64,000 bases of DNA from Congeria kusceri (GCA_027627225.1 CM051025.1:59263681-59327680); one strand, 5' to 3'; positions 1 through 12,243 are shown, counted from the stretch's first letter. The notes: generated from the letters alone by a model not told the origin. Translations and numbers: made by a program.

Positions 1-3000
1 CTGCTGCTGCTGTGGAACGGTTGCCGACATCCGGAGCTCGGGAGGCACGTTGGTCAACTCAACTACATGTATCGGCACGGACAGCGCTGGTTTTGTCTCG
101 TAACCACTGGCAAACAGACTGGTTATTGTGCTCTCTTCGATATTGTTGCTCTGACCACCTAGACTGGCCACCCATTCACAAAATTCCTTGGTGACCTTCT
201 TTATGTGCTCGTCCTGAAAGTTTTATGATTTTTTTGTTCAATTGCATACAAATACTAGTACCGGTACTATGTATATTCTGTTCATTCATTAATCAACATG
301 GCAGCTTAATAATGCCCCCCATCAAAGAGGGCAGGGCATATTGGTTTGCTAATGTCGGTAGGTCGGTTTGTCTGTCGGTCCGTCTGTCGGTAGACCACTT
401 TTGATTCCGCTCTCTAGGTCCAACAGTTTTCAGCCGATCTTCACCAAACTTCAGGACAATGCTTGTGGCCATTATATCTCAGCCAAGTTTGATAATCAGC
501 CAAATGCCCTTAGGAACTGTTGAGTTATGGTCCTTGAAATATCAAAAATTAGCATTATCAGCCATTTCCGCTGTCTAAGTTCCATAGTTTTCATTGCCCG
601 AGGAACTGCCGAGTTATGGCCCTTGATTTATCTAAAATTAACCTTTCTAGCAGTTTCCACTCTCTATCTCACACAGATTTAATCCGATCTTCACCAAACT
701 TGATATTTTAAAGATTAACCCTAGAGGGGGCATAACTGTTTCATATACTAAAATATGCTCCCAAACTTATGTTGTTTTTATATGATCAAACATTTTTTTA
801 CATGGCCTAATCTTCATAAATGAGAACTACTGATGGTTGTAGTTCAAAGCCACACATCAAATTCATGCCAGCTGTGTGAGATGTTGACCCTGGGTTTGTA
901 TTCACAAAGCATCTTAAGTAATTTCTTAAATATTTTCACTTAAGTGCAAAATTTAAAAGTATTATATTTCTTTACTTAATAAACATCTTTACACTAATAA
1001 AGTTGAGGAAATTTCCAAATTTAAGGATAAGAATAAAATTTAACTTCAGATGCTTTGTGAATACCACCCCAGGTCCTACCAATTACCTGAGATGTATCTG
1101 TTGGCTTTTCACCAGCTTTCTTCTTGTTCTTCTTCTCTTGTTCTTCTTTCTTGGAAATCCACTTATAAGGGTTCCTCACCATACCTTCTTCAGTCCTGAA
1201 ACAATATTATTTCTTAATTCACATTTTCTTTCACTTATACAAGCATATGCATATAAACAAAGAAGAAGCTTCAACAAAATATAATATATATTTAAAAAAA
1301 TGATATATGATAATAATAACAAAAAGAATATTTTTATGCAGTAACTTAAATTAAAAAAAAAAATACACATAAAGGTATATGCAAGAACTTTCTTATAAAC
1401 CATGCATGGCCTTTGTATTTTTATTTCAATGGTAACACACATAATAACATTAATACAATATACACTCAAGCTCAATGTTTACAAGACAAAACTAAATAAT
1501 AACAACTAGAATTGTCACATGAGTGACGGATATACCCCCACAGTATGGCCTTGGCACAAAACTATGGCATCCATTTGAAAGAAACGGACAGAGCGGGAAT
1601 GCTTTAATTTGTGAATGGTCAATAGTGTATTTGGAAAAATTTAATTTGAATAGGAGCCATAACTCTGTCAACATTTAGTGATTTGTAACCAAAGTTGAAA
1701 TTGATTTGTATTTTATGATGTTACACCTATGTACCAAAAATAATTTAAATATGCGAATCCTTTCATGAGTTACTGTCCATGTTTTTCTAAAATTTCAGTC
1801 AAAAAGAGGGGCCATAATTGTGTCAAAATTTAGTGGTTTGTAACCAAAGTCAAACTTGACCTGTATTTTATGATGCTACACATGTGTACCAATAATTATA
1901 TAAATATGTCAAGCCATTGTTGAGTTATTGCCAGGAAACCGTGTTTTTAGGGAATTTATGTCAAATAAAGGGCCATAACTCTGTCAAAATTTTGTGGTTT
2001 GTAACCAAAGTTGAACTTGACCCGTATTTTATGGTGCTACACATATATGCCAAGAATTATTTGAATATGTCACGCCATTCTTGAGTTATCGTCCGGAAAT
2101 AATGTTTTTAGGGAATTTTAAGTCGAAAAGGGGCCATAACTCCGTCAAAATTTAGTGGTTTGTAACAAACTCGACCTGTATTTTATGATGTTACTCATGT
2201 GTACCAAAAATTATTTGAATATGTCAAGCCTTTCTTGAGTTATCATCCGGAAACCAAAAGCCAACAGACCGACGGACCGACAGACAGACAAGCTCACTCC
2301 TATATACCCCCCCCTAAACTTTGTTTGTGGGGGTATAACAAAATCATCAGCAGACTCCATGAATTCTATCGCTGAATTGACAAGAATACACTAGAACCTG
2401 TAATACTGCAGTGCATAAGCAATATCATACTGGAAATAGTTCACACAGCTAGAGTGTCATTAACTGCAATACTCAGTAAAAGATTGAAGTTTGATATCTG
2501 TTATTATGTACCATATGAGGCGCGTCGTTGGAAAACCGGACTTAATGAATGTGCATAAAGTGAGGTCCCGAATTAGCCTGTGCAGTCTGCACAGGCTAAT
2601 CCGGGATGGCACTTTCCGCTTTTATGGTTTTTTCTGTTTCAAGGAAGTCTGATCTAAACATAAAAGCAGAAAGTGCTGTCCAGGATTAGCCTGTGCAGAC
2701 TGCACAGGCTAATCCGGGACGACACTTAACGCACATGCATTAAGTCCGGTTTTCCCACGACGCACCCATTATAAACTAATTGTACGAATATAAATGCAAT
2801 ACAGTTAGTGTGTGTACAATACAATTATGGGACCCATTTACGATTTCTTTCACTGGAATCAATGTATACTCAAGTGCATCAATGTCATGAACAGAGACAC
2901 AAATTGATATACACAAAACATTATACAGTAAAACGCCGCTTATGCCACCACTTGCGGGTTTTTATAAAAGTGATCTTTATAGCAAGATGATTGTCTTATC

Positions 3001-6000
3001 GAGGTATGACAGATCACAGAATCAGTACATGCGTAAAGTTTTAATAAAAATAAAGAATAACAAATACATAACGAAAATTTCAATTCGTTTTCTATATAAT
3101 GTTCTATTGAATAAAGATTATGTAACTTAAATTAATGGATATTTAATGACAGTAAGTCGGCGAATTAAAATTGATTAACTAAGCCCATTTATTATTTTAT
3201 AGTTCAACATTCATCAGTGTTACCCCCTAACTGTCAGAGAGCGTCAATAAACGTTATCTGATACACCGTTGGTATGCTAATTCCTTATCAAAGCATCTGT
3301 AACATTGTTTTGTCACACACTCCTTTTATACCGCAAAGCATTATGTTATCTCCACGGTAATGTTGTTTATTGATGATGTAATGTGTCAACGACCAAATGA
3401 TACTGGTCGGCATAACGGGGTGATTTTGCGTGTTCTTCAGTATTCGGGTCTGTGATTAGTGGTCTTTATACGGAATAGCGGGGGTGCCCATATAATCAGG
3501 GTTTGCAACCATTAAAATATATATGAAAACAATCGGGTCTTTTAAAAAGTGACCGCTTTAGCTGGTTGCTGGTCGTAAAACGGGGTGGTCGTAAAGTGGG
3601 GTTTTAGTGTATATCATTGAATATCTGTAATACAATAATAAAATGGATGTGCATAACAACTATCATTAAATTCAAGACTTTGCAGTGGAATACATTGCAA
3701 TACGGATACAATAATAATGCAATGCATTACAGCATGTTATTGTTATTTAATTCTAACTGCAATGTGTAACTACAAGATGCAAGAGTTGTGAATTATAACC
3801 AGGGATGGGTCGAGTACTGAAGATCAGTACTTAAGTAATTACTGAGTACTTGATAAGATCAGTACTTAAGCAAGTACTGAGTACATGTACTTTATAATTT
3901 CAAAGTACTTGAGTAAGTACTGAGTACTCAGTTTAGTGCCTGTACTAAAGTAAGTACCGAGTACATGTACTTGATAATTTCAAAGTACTTGAGTAAGTAC
4001 TGAGTACTCAGTTTAGTGCCTGTACTTAAGTAAGTACTGATTACTACATAAAGTACTCATGATTACTAATGAGTAATTGTGAGTACCACATATTTGATAG
4101 AATTAACAGTTATAAATGATTATAATATATATATATTGCTTCCTGAAGTTCGATGTAGTTTGTGTGTTGCCAGACATGAACTGTTGGCAGTATTGGCTTT
4201 TCGCCTTTACATCTCCAACAGTTCCCTCAGGAATTCAAAAGTGTTTCAACTCTGTCGTTTTTTCGACATGACAACTACAGTAACTAGTTTATAAACGAAT
4301 CAAGAAATCTTGAGCAGGTTAACACTCTGTACAAGCCTAAAGGTCATTATTTGTGACTTCTATGTACCCAAATGAAATCTGCCACTTTAAAAAGGTGTGA
4401 ATACCATAATTGGTTTCTATTGTATGTACAGGTAGCTAGCTATCCAGTCCAGTGCATGTCCTTATGGTAGTTTATTAATCCTGTAAGTGTCACAATTATG
4501 TGTGCACTATCAATACTGGATATAAGATAACATGGTTGAATTATATATTATTTGAATATATTTCACATGAAAAGTTTATTTAAGTGTGTAAGTAATTTAA
4601 ATGTCACAATTCTTTTCAAAATAAAAATACTGAGTACTGATGAGTACTGGAAAATCCGTACTCGAGTAAGTACGAGTATAAGTACGAGTACGAGTAGCAC
4701 ATCCCTGATTATAACCATACTTAACGACATTTAAGAAATGCATGTAGTAATTACATCTAAGCATGTTTTACCATCGGGACCAATGACTTCGCCAGTTGCG
4801 AGAATTAAATGTCCTGGACCTAGTTCTAGACCTGTATGTTTATATATAACATTAACAAAACAATTTTTTAAATATGATTGTATGACATTCCATTTATGTT
4901 CATGAAAATTAACAGTAATGACATATTCCATACAATATATTGCTTGCTTAAGAATACATTATTAATTTTAACTCTAGTGGTGAAAAAATCACACACAGTA
5001 ATAAATAACTGTGCAATGAAATACATAAAAACCATATTCATAAACCATTAAAGGTACCGTAGTTAAAAAAAGATTTCCATAAGTTATACATCAATCTAAC
5101 ATGATACTCACTTTTTTTTTTATCTCAAAGAACAAATGTATAGTTGTTCAACTACCCAATAAACAATGCAAAAAGGAGTCCCAATTCTGAGCGGAGCACG
5201 GTAAAATATACTTCTCATTATAGTTGCAAAATTATTTGTCAAATAATGTTAGAATCAAAATAATTTTTGCATTATCATTGTTTATCGGCCGATAAACAAC
5301 TCTTTGTTGTTCTGATGCGTGGCTAATGCCCCCATGGTTTAACTCCTTCACATCAGAACTCCAAATTGTTCTTTATTGGCCTACATATAACGATAAATCA
5401 AAAATTATTTCTTAAACAAATGGCACTAAGTCTTACTCTCTCGCTTCTGTCTTGGTATCGTCTTCCCGTGCAGATTGCCTCCCTTTGTCACTCTCCACAC
5501 TCTCCTTCTCCTCTTCCTCCTCCTCCTCCTCAGCCAGAGAGCCTTCCTCGTCATCTAGGAGATTCATCTCTGGGTCGAGTATGTTCATAATGTCTTCAAA
5601 CAGCTGAAATAGCAAGCACAGTTCCTTACCATAATATTGCGCAAAAATGTGCAAAAACTTACATGTCATAAAAGAGACCAATCTGGGTTTTGCCAGGAAT
5701 AGTTGAAACCCCTCCCCAGCTATTGTTAAAGGATTAATTACCATTCATCAAAAATCACAAACATTACCATGTGCTAATTTGAATATCACAAACAGTATGC
5801 ACATGCTCTTTTGTATGAAGTGGTTTAACCGCTTAACACATGATATTTAAGTGCGATGATTGGATACTATTGCAGATTAATTTGAATATGATTGACATTT
5901 GTTGAAGCATCTATTGTAATATACATCACAATGTTTAAAACATATTTAGTTAAAGGCAATAACTTTAGAAAACAAGAGCACCTACTGGTGCTGGACGCTC

Positions 6001-9000
6001 GACTCTGATAATACTCTAGGCTTTTGTTTATATAATAAGTTTATCAATGTCATGCAGTATTTTGAATTTCAAGTCAATAACTCTGATAGATATGGAGAAA
6101 TTTGACCCAAAGCAAAAATACATGTATTTGCGTTGAAAAAAAGGGGCAATAACTCCACCAAAATCTTTGATATAGTTACCTCATCTTGTCTACAGAATGG
6201 GTTCATAACTGTGATCATGTACTTTGTGATTCAAGTCAATACCTCATACAGATATTGTGGAATTTGACCTAAAGGAACATTTATAAGTTGAAAAAAAGGG
6301 CAATTACTCAAGCAAAATCTTTGATACAGTTACCTCCTCTTGTATACAGAATAAGTGCATCACTGTGATCAAGTTTAATTTGAAATTTGACCTAAAAGAA
6401 AATTATAAGTTGAAAACGGATAATAACTCCAACAAAATCCTTGAACGATTATTTCTTTCTGTCTGTAGAATGGTGTCAGCACCATAAACAAGTACCTTGA
6501 GTTTCAACTTAATGTCTTTGATAGTTATTGAGAAATTTTATATTTACCAAAAAATAGTCAAAATATGCTAAGTTGCAAGTCCAAACATGGGCAGATAACT
6601 CTGGTAATACAAATCACAGGGTTACCTGCCTTGTTGTAATGGCGTACCTTTGATAGGGAACGAGTATTTGAAGTTTCAAATGGATACCTTTGATAGTTTT
6701 TGAGAAATGGACTCTGACAAAAAAACTTAACGAAAAAACTTAACCAAACAACTTTTAAACCCAAAAACTTAAGCCAAAAATTTAACTAACGCAGACGCTG
6801 ACGACAGGGCGACGACAACAGCTCAACTTTTTTTCTTCGAAAACTCGAGCTAAAAAAAAAGACTTGCCAGATTTTCGACTCCACATTTCCTTGCAATTAA
6901 CAATGTCTATCAACATAGATGGACTGAAGGACAAAGCAGTAAATACTAGATATACCCTCAAAAGTACCTTCATGGGCATTATACATATTATATATATTAT
7001 CACCTCACTGATCATTTATAATGTTTTTAAAACAGTACATTTACTGTGATAATTACGTTCACAATAGATGTGAATAAATAAAACATTTCAAATGACAGAT
7101 CAATTACAGTACCTCTTGGACATAAAATGTGATCAAACAAAAGTCACAGTGGTGTAATGGATATGGTGTCAAACTTGCAATTGGGAGACAACTTGAGCAA
7201 CATTTAAATGATCATTATCAAAAGACACCAAGTACTGATTCTTAACAGGAAACTGAGGAAAGGGACTCGAAAGTGTCTCAATAAGCCTCAGACTTTTCAC
7301 ACAAAGACGGGAAAATTGATTTTTTATGCCATGATGTTTGGGGGTCGTCTTATAAGGGCGTCCTTAAAACAAACCAATTCTTTTTACCAATTTTCTGAAC
7401 GTTTTATACTACCGAAAACAATGTACTTTCCTTTAGACTGTAGATAAGCGGCTTAGGTCATTATATTTATGATCGCTTATATTTATAAATAATTGATGTA
7501 AATAATAATTATTTAAATGCTTATTTATTTAAAACTGATAACATTTAGAAATTTATATATGTATAAGTAATTATTGTATCATCATTGTCTATTTACAGCG
7601 AAATATTTACTGCGGATCATCATGCATTTGTGGAGTCTGCATATTTAGGCGCTTATGTTATTGAAACTATGTATTTGGTTGGAAATGCTTGATGTTTAAA
7701 TATTTAAATAAAAAATATTTACGTTAATATAATATTAATATTAAATACACGCGTATAAATGTGATCAAACAGAACCTGTTTATTGCAGAAAAGTGAATAA
7801 TTACCTCTGGATTCACACTCTCCTCCAGATGTGGGTATAGAGCAAGCGGATGTTGTGTCAGCCCGTACTCGATCTGGTTGATATGCTCGCGGCGTTGCTG
7901 CTGCAGTGGGGTCAGTCGGGAGTAGCAGATCTGGTGTTTGGAAAACCTCTTTCTCACAGCTGGCTGCTTCACTGAAGCAAGATTCTCGCTGGAATTCTTG
8001 ATGTTTGGTCCAGGTCCTTTTGAATTCTGAAAAAAATGAAGGTATGCGTGTGAATGCTTGTTTTATTGCATAGATAATGAAACATAATACAATGTCATGC
8101 ATTTATAACATAAGCATGTACTTGTAAAAACAGTATGGATCAAATGCTAGAAATTCACAATTTGTGGAGTTGGGTGATTTTTTTCTGGTGTACTATAAAT
8201 ATTACCATCAAATTACTTAGTGTTACTTGCCATCAAGCATCCGAGAGAACGCACTTGGAGTTAGACTGCATAATTTGTAACGGATATCACACTCGGACAC
8301 CAATCTGCATAGCCTCGTATAGATTTATAAATAGCGGGAATATTCTGATATATTCATGATGAACACATGATAAGTCATCTTGATGGCTGGTTTAAAACAT
8401 ATTAATATAACTTCCCATTTACCTTGAGAGTGACATCTCCTTCAACTGGTGGTGGCAGGCCATCTCTGAAATCATCTAGGCCATCTTTTAAAAATAGCCA
8501 GTTTTTACCAACCAAATTTGTGTTAGTATCTGACGGTTTCCTATTTTTAATATATGTAGTCTGTAATCGTTCTTTGTACCTGTAAAAAAGAAAGCAGAAA
8601 TAAAGGAACAACTGATGGAAGTTTTAAGTACAACTATATGACTGTTTAGTAATTAATAAACAGAATGACATACCGGCATAAGCAAAAAAGTAAAGATAAC
8701 TGTAGATAAAATAAGAGTGAAATAGAGAAAGGCTGGAAGAAGACAAAAACAGTTGTACGCAGAGTAAGAATTTTAATGTACCATGGCTACATTCTTACCA
8801 ACTGCTTGGGCCACGGGTCAAATCAGCAGGATACTGAAGGTGACTCCATGGGTTAAATAAATCTGGGGATGGGTTAGAAAGGTAGGGAGCAAGGGAACAG
8901 CTCTGTCTAGCATCAGAATCACACTCGCTACACAGGCACACATGAGAGAGAAAAAGGAAATAAAAGACAGATAACAGACATAATAGAGACACAGCAGAAA

Positions 9001-10390
9001 ATATGCAAAAATAATACATGATTCAGTGCAATACAGACTTCCCGAAAGAGGTCTGTGCGATGGACCTGACCCGCAAATTTTGAGTCGGTCCGGTATTTAT
9101 TTACCAAGAATTGGTCCGACTGTCCTAAAGTTTTTTAAGACTGTGTGTAACTGGATAAAAAAACGCCCAAATATTGGAGCTATTGAATACAGTGTCACTA
9201 TATTGCAATCCTCATTTTGCGATTTCCAAAACATCAAGAATCGACCATGGATCCTGATTTTTTCATGTTCTTTAATGATTTTACTTATACCCTGACTTCT
9301 GTAAATAAATCCAGTTTGGTCCTTATTTTCACGCCTATATCACTACATTTTCATTTAAACATGTATTGTGCGACAAGCAATAACCCGACCTGCACCACGC
9401 TAAAGTGTAACAGTTTTGCGTTATCAGCTTACATGGCACATGCCAACCATGACAGCATCCTTCCATTGCAGTCGCTTTAATTAGTAGTAAAATTACATAC
9501 AGCTTTAGTTCGTAAAGGCGTAAGTAAAAAGCAAAGATTTCATTGTTCTTTGAGCTACACAATTTTTATGTCGGGGTCAATATACCGCTTTCCATGCAGA
9601 TGTTGTGATTGTCAGCATACTTTTTCATGCGCTTTATTAGCAAAACAAGGGTATTACCTGAAATACATGTGCATTCTAAATGTAAATAGAATTTGTCTCG
9701 TGAACAGTAAAATTTGGATAGGCGTTTCATATTTCATTTCTAATACTAGCATGTGCATTGTCATATAGTAGTTTGATATTAATTAAAGCAACTATAGATA
9801 ATTATTGTATTCAGTGTAACTCATTATAGATGTTAACAAAAATAGAAAAGGTGGGTAAATTATGTTTGCTTTTTGAGTTCACAAAAATATGCTAGTGTAT
9901 ATATACATGAATGAGTGTTTCAGTCTGGCAAATTTTATTTTGGTACGACAAATTTTGTTTTGGTTGTGCAAATTTTAACAGGTTGTCAGACATTGTGCTT
10001 TAGGGAAGTCTGGCAATAAATGCAGATAAACATCTGCATATTTATCTTGGAAACATTATTCATGACAGCTCATATAACACAAACAGACAGATAGAAAATG
10101 TGCATATGGGACAGCAGATATGCAGAAACGTATAACTCTAAAACGGTCAACAGCGATGAACAATTCATGTCGACTGTAATGCACATATATAACACAGATA
10201 ATTACAAATTATGTAATAATGATTTGATATGGTCGTAATTATGACTTCCATATGATATTCTTAATTATTCAATACTAAGTTTCTTTACTGATATTGCTAA
10301 TAATTTACCATACCATGGTTTTGGCTGGATTTTCTTGTCTTTAACAGTGTTCACAAGAGCAAGGTTGTATTTTTGTTCTGCGAGTGACAT
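1..10390 (-). CDS. FAM47E-like: FAM47-like protein gene, six exons, 3' end beyond the window
   Basis: Six exons were joined by eye: 10314-10390 (ATG), 8423-8579, 7805-8026, 5437-5603, 1087-1195 and 1-213. All junctions are GT-AG and every phase agrees, giving 315 residues open to the window edge. Recognition is from memory of vertebrate FAM47E. Exon 1/2 reads KPWYK; exon 2 has NWLFLKDGLDDFRDG (family: RRWVFVKEGLDDFRKG). Exons 3/4 read HPLALYPHLEESVNPE then LFEDIMNILDPEM; exon 6 has ESTITSLFASGYETKP and VVELTNVPPELR. Exon 4 carries an eight-Glu run and exon 5 is Lys/Glu-rich. The visible protein ends in a Gln run. No signal peptide or membrane segment is seen. Human FAM47E is linked to chromatin/arginine methylation; that function is not shown here. 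Introns hold the repeats listed separately. Introns 1-3 (8580-10313, 8027-8422, 5604-7804) are otherwise AT-rich without other genes. Not tested by alignment. Confidence 0.8.
311..735. repeat. Inverted-repeat-ended element in FAM47-like intron 5
   Basis: The ends read ATGCCCCC (left) and GGGGGCAT (right). Inside are a run of CGGT/CTGTCGGT units near 355-395 and repeated phrases such as 'ccgatcttcaccaaactt' (437 and 681). This class of repeat, with a gggggcata end and a TCGGT-rich block, is common in bivalve DNA in my memory. No coding potential is seen. Confidence 0.6.
889..1073. mobile_element. MITE with about 30-bp terminal inverted repeats
   Basis: The left end CCTGGGTTTGTATTCACAAA pairs with the right end TTTGTGAATACCACCCCAGG, and the match continues inward as GCATCTTAAGT / ACTTCAGATGC. 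It is 185 bp, AT-rich and non-coding. Its right end lies only 12 bp from the splice donor of FAM47-like exon 5. A second copy of the left part starts near 63852. Confidence 0.75.
1531..2337. mobile_element. 807-bp element with 11-bp perfect TIRs and four internal tandem monomers
   Basis: The termini are TATACCCCCAC (1531-1541) and GTGGGGGTATA (2327-2337), a perfect inverted repeat. The interior is a tandem array of about 160-bp units, each opening with a form of 'ggggccataactctgtcaaa', at about 1653, 1809, 1970 and 2131. A short purine/pyrimidine block (CCGACGGACCGACAGACAGAC) lies before the right end. No ORF of note. It lies in intron 4 of the FAM47-like gene. Confidence 0.7.
2522..2763. mobile_element. 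Dreissena-type MITE with two internal hairpins
   Basis: Terminal inverted repeats: GCGTCGTTGGAAAACCGGAC at the left and GTCCGGTTTTCCCACGACGC at the right, one mismatch over 20. Two internal palindromes have one-base loops. The first is 2572-2600 (arms ATTAGCCTGTGCAG). The second is 2684-2714 (arms GATTAGCCTGTGCAG). The whole element therefore nearly folds back. I associate this GCCTGTGCAG palindrome family with Dreissena genomes from memory. Confidence 0.8.
2925..3610. mobile_element. Diverged inverted-repeat element, about 690 bp
   Basis: The left end begins ACAGTAAAACGCCGCTTATG. The reverse complement of the right end begins ACACTAAAACCCCACTTTAC, so the termini match over about 25 bp with several differences. 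The interior has no credible protein. It is an old non-autonomous DNA element in intron 4. Confidence 0.5.
3800..4707. mobile_element. Non-autonomous hAT-type element with perfect 8-bp TSD
   Basis: It begins CAGGGATG and ends CATCCCTG, typical of hAT termini. It is flanked on both sides by ATTATAAC (3792-3799 and 4708-4715), a perfect 8-bp direct duplication as hAT transposases make. Both ends are packed with GAGTACT/AGTACTTAAG units, an irregular array of roughly 70-bp repeats at 3810-4070 and again at 4625-4697. These look like subterminal transposase-binding repeats. No transposase ORF is present, so mobility would need a partner in trans. Confidence 0.85.
4742..4854 (-). other. Short open reading stretch of unknown origin in FAM47-like intron 4
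   Basis: On the minus strand a reading frame contains LELGPGHLILATGEVIGPDG, which has protein-like composition unlike the surrounding AT-rich DNA. An acceptor-like sequence (tataaacatacag) precedes it. I cannot place it in a family and no matching splice partner was found. The FAM47-like exons join in phase without it. It may be a fragment of a transposon gene or an alternative exon. Confidence 0.2.
5971..6852. mobile_element. Hairpin-ended repeat (AGCACC-TACT-GGTGCT copy)
   Basis: It starts with 'aacaagagcacctactggtg' followed by GACGCTCGAC, and ends with the partly inverse 'cttcgaaaactcgagc'. The body has about 160-bp quasi-repeats containing 'ggggcaataactc'. It belongs to the same family as 50224-50720 and 52962-53588, but its terminal hairpin stem has a different sequence. 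It lies in intron 3 of the FAM47-like gene. Confidence 0.6.
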
Positions 10391-10550
10391 TTTTGTTCAT
10401 TATCTTTTCCTATCTACGCCTTTAAGTATATTCATTGTATATTCTACATACAAATGTTTGTTAATACAAAATAATCCTGAAATTTGGAATTAAAAACGAC
10501 AAAGTTTCATTGAAATTCCCCTAGTGACCATGTAAACAAAACTCTTCAAT

Positions 10551-10820
10551 AACGGCGGTTGTGTGGTATGGTAAAAATATGCTGTGAGACCAACCGCCGC
10601 GCAGATGTTTGAGGGTCAGTATAAAACGCAGCTTTTAGCGCAACCTGCACTATGCAGCCTGCGTTTTAGGGGTATAAAACGCAGCCGTGCAGCCAATATA
10701 GGTATCGTTGGAAAACGCAGCCAATATAGAGATAGAAGGAAAACGCATCTGATATATAGGAGACATAGACGAACAGTTGAAAACCAATAGACCGTTTTCA
10801 CGCTTAGCGAGCGTGCGCGG
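10551..10820. promoter_or_regulatory. Probable divergent promoter region with repeated AAAACGCA motifs
   Basis: This lies upstream of the FAM47-like start codon. AAAACGCA occurs near 10623, 10677, 10712 and 10740. One copy forms a hairpin with 10-bp perfect arms (CTGCGTTTTA at 10659-10668, TAAAACGCAG at 10675-10684) that includes TATAAAA. A 9-bp inverted pair CGGCGGTTG / CAACCGCCG sits near 10553 and 10591. The region is CpG-richer than its surroundings. A probable plus-strand gene follows, so a bidirectional promoter is inferred, not shown. Confidence 0.35.
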
Positions 10821-11374
10821 CGTCCATCTTGGAAGTATTCTTTCCTCTGTGTACAATAACAACAGTTACTGATTTCAGATAAATTCATAAAAATTGCTAA
10901 TTTTCGTCCTACAATTGGCGGCCACAATCGTTCAAATAAAGAGAAATACGGGTCAGTCATACAGAATACCAGATATAATAACTACAAGTGTAAAAAAAAA
11001 TTCGTGAATTGTTGGAAGAAAGTGGCTTGCATGGCTGTCAGTGTCAATCTCCATCTCCTGAGTGGCAAACGTTTAAAGAACACTGGAATATGTTCTGACC
11101 ACATTAGCTAAATTATGTTGACTGTTATGATAAATAATACGTAGTTATTAATCGAAGTGCCATTGTCAGTCTGTGAATGTGGGTGATAATTTCAGGACAC
11201 TATGTCCCTATTTAAAATTAGCCTTAATACATATTTCACTTCATTCTTCACAATCACAGAATATTTTGATGTTTTCCAATAGCATAACAAATAGCAGTTT
11301 AAATGATGATCATTAATCTTTTCATTTATGCAGTTTGCTTAATTATTAATTTATTGTGTCATTTTATTTTTTAG

Positions 11375-11483
11375 AAAAGATGTCGACATTACTCGCCAGG
11401 GACCATCCAGACGCTCGCCTTTGATAAATAGGAGAATAGACCCACGGATGGACAAACCGAGAACTAAGCCTCACTTTGTTTGA
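11375..11483 (+). CDS. Probable last exon of an unidentified plus-strand gene
   Basis: After an acceptor (attttttag, ends 11374) one base completes a codon. Thirty-five codons follow, reading KDVDITRQGPSRRSPLINRR and continuing basic to TGA at 11481-11483. An AATAAA signal is at 11544-11549. Composition (Arg, Pro, Lys) suits a real exon better than random AT-rich DNA. An open stretch at about 10996-11090 in another frame (RELLEESGLHGCQCQSPSPE) could be an upstream exon. A weak donor there would keep phase, but a run of nine A breaks the frame before it. I do not recognise the product. The divergent pairing with the FAM47-like gene suggests a shared promoter. Confidence 0.35.
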
Positions 11484-11938
11484 TAATGAATAACAAATTT
11501 CAGGTGTTTGTGTGATGTTATTGATAATGATTGTGCGATCATAAATAAATTGTTTGAATTAATGTTTTTGATATATATAAATATGGTATTGATTTGAGCA
11601 TGATCTTATAATTTGGTAATTGTAATGATATTATTACTAAACAAAGACAAATTAACTATTTTCTCACGGCTTAATGAAGAATAGGGTAAATAAAATTAAT
11701 TACACATATTAAAAGTGTCTACGGTTTATTGCTTTTCAAGAAAAGAAAATATAAACACAATACAGTCTAAAGTGATCAACTATTTTATTAAGAAACCCTA
11801 CATATTAAAAGAAAAATACAGGTTGATAACAATAAAAAAATTAATCCATCAAAAACATGGCATCTTTCTTTGTACTCTACATTCTTGAGGTTTGGGGGTT
11901 ACTGAATCTGAAAATTTGTTAATAATACACATTAAAAT

Positions 11939-12233
11939 GTTTGTTTGTTTGTTTGAATTTTTCGCTGTATTCAACAGTATTTCAGTCATATAACAGCGGT
12001 CAGTTAACCTACTCACACTTTTCCTGGGTAAGCAGGTTTACCAGTACTAAGTGCACATACTTATGTCAGTAACTGACAACTGGCAGTCTTGAATCAGTGG
12101 TAGGGGGAGAATGGCCGTAGAAATAATTTCACGACCAATCCCCACACAAGTTATGTGGCCGGGCTGGGAATCGAACCCGCGATCCTCTGATTTGTAGTCC
12201 AGCGCTCGACCAACTGAGCTAGCCGGCCCGGCC
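11939..12233 (-). mobile_element. Complete tRNA-derived SINE with TSD
   Basis: On the minus strand it begins with a tRNA-like head (about 12233-12156). The head has A box TAGCTCAGTTGG and B box GGTTCGATTCC, and the acceptor arms GGCCGGGC / GCCCGGCC pair. A body follows, ending 'gactgaaatactgttgaata', then an (AAAC)n tail. The flanks carry a perfect 10-bp duplication ACATTAAAAT (11929-11938 and 12234-12243), so the boundaries are firm. The anticodon arm has lost one base relative to a 5-bp stem, so it is not a working tRNA. The layout resembles bivalve tRNA-derived SINEs (RUDI/MetaSINE type), from memory. Confidence 0.88.
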
Positions 12234-12243
12234 ACATTAAAAT

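Noticed and set aside
5433..5744. ORF start upstream of the acidic FAM47-like exon (MVINPLTIAGEG)
   Set aside because: The acceptor at 5604-5605 and exact phase with exon 3 show that the upstream part is intron.
8795..9019. Minus-strand ORF with SECDSDARQSCSLAPYLSNP as an extra FAM47-like exon
   Set aside because: Exons 1 and 2 join in phase without it and the text matches nothing I know in the family.
10616..10960. 114-codon minus-strand ORF
   Set aside because: It runs through the repeated AAAACGCA promoter region; no domain. Treated as a shadow.
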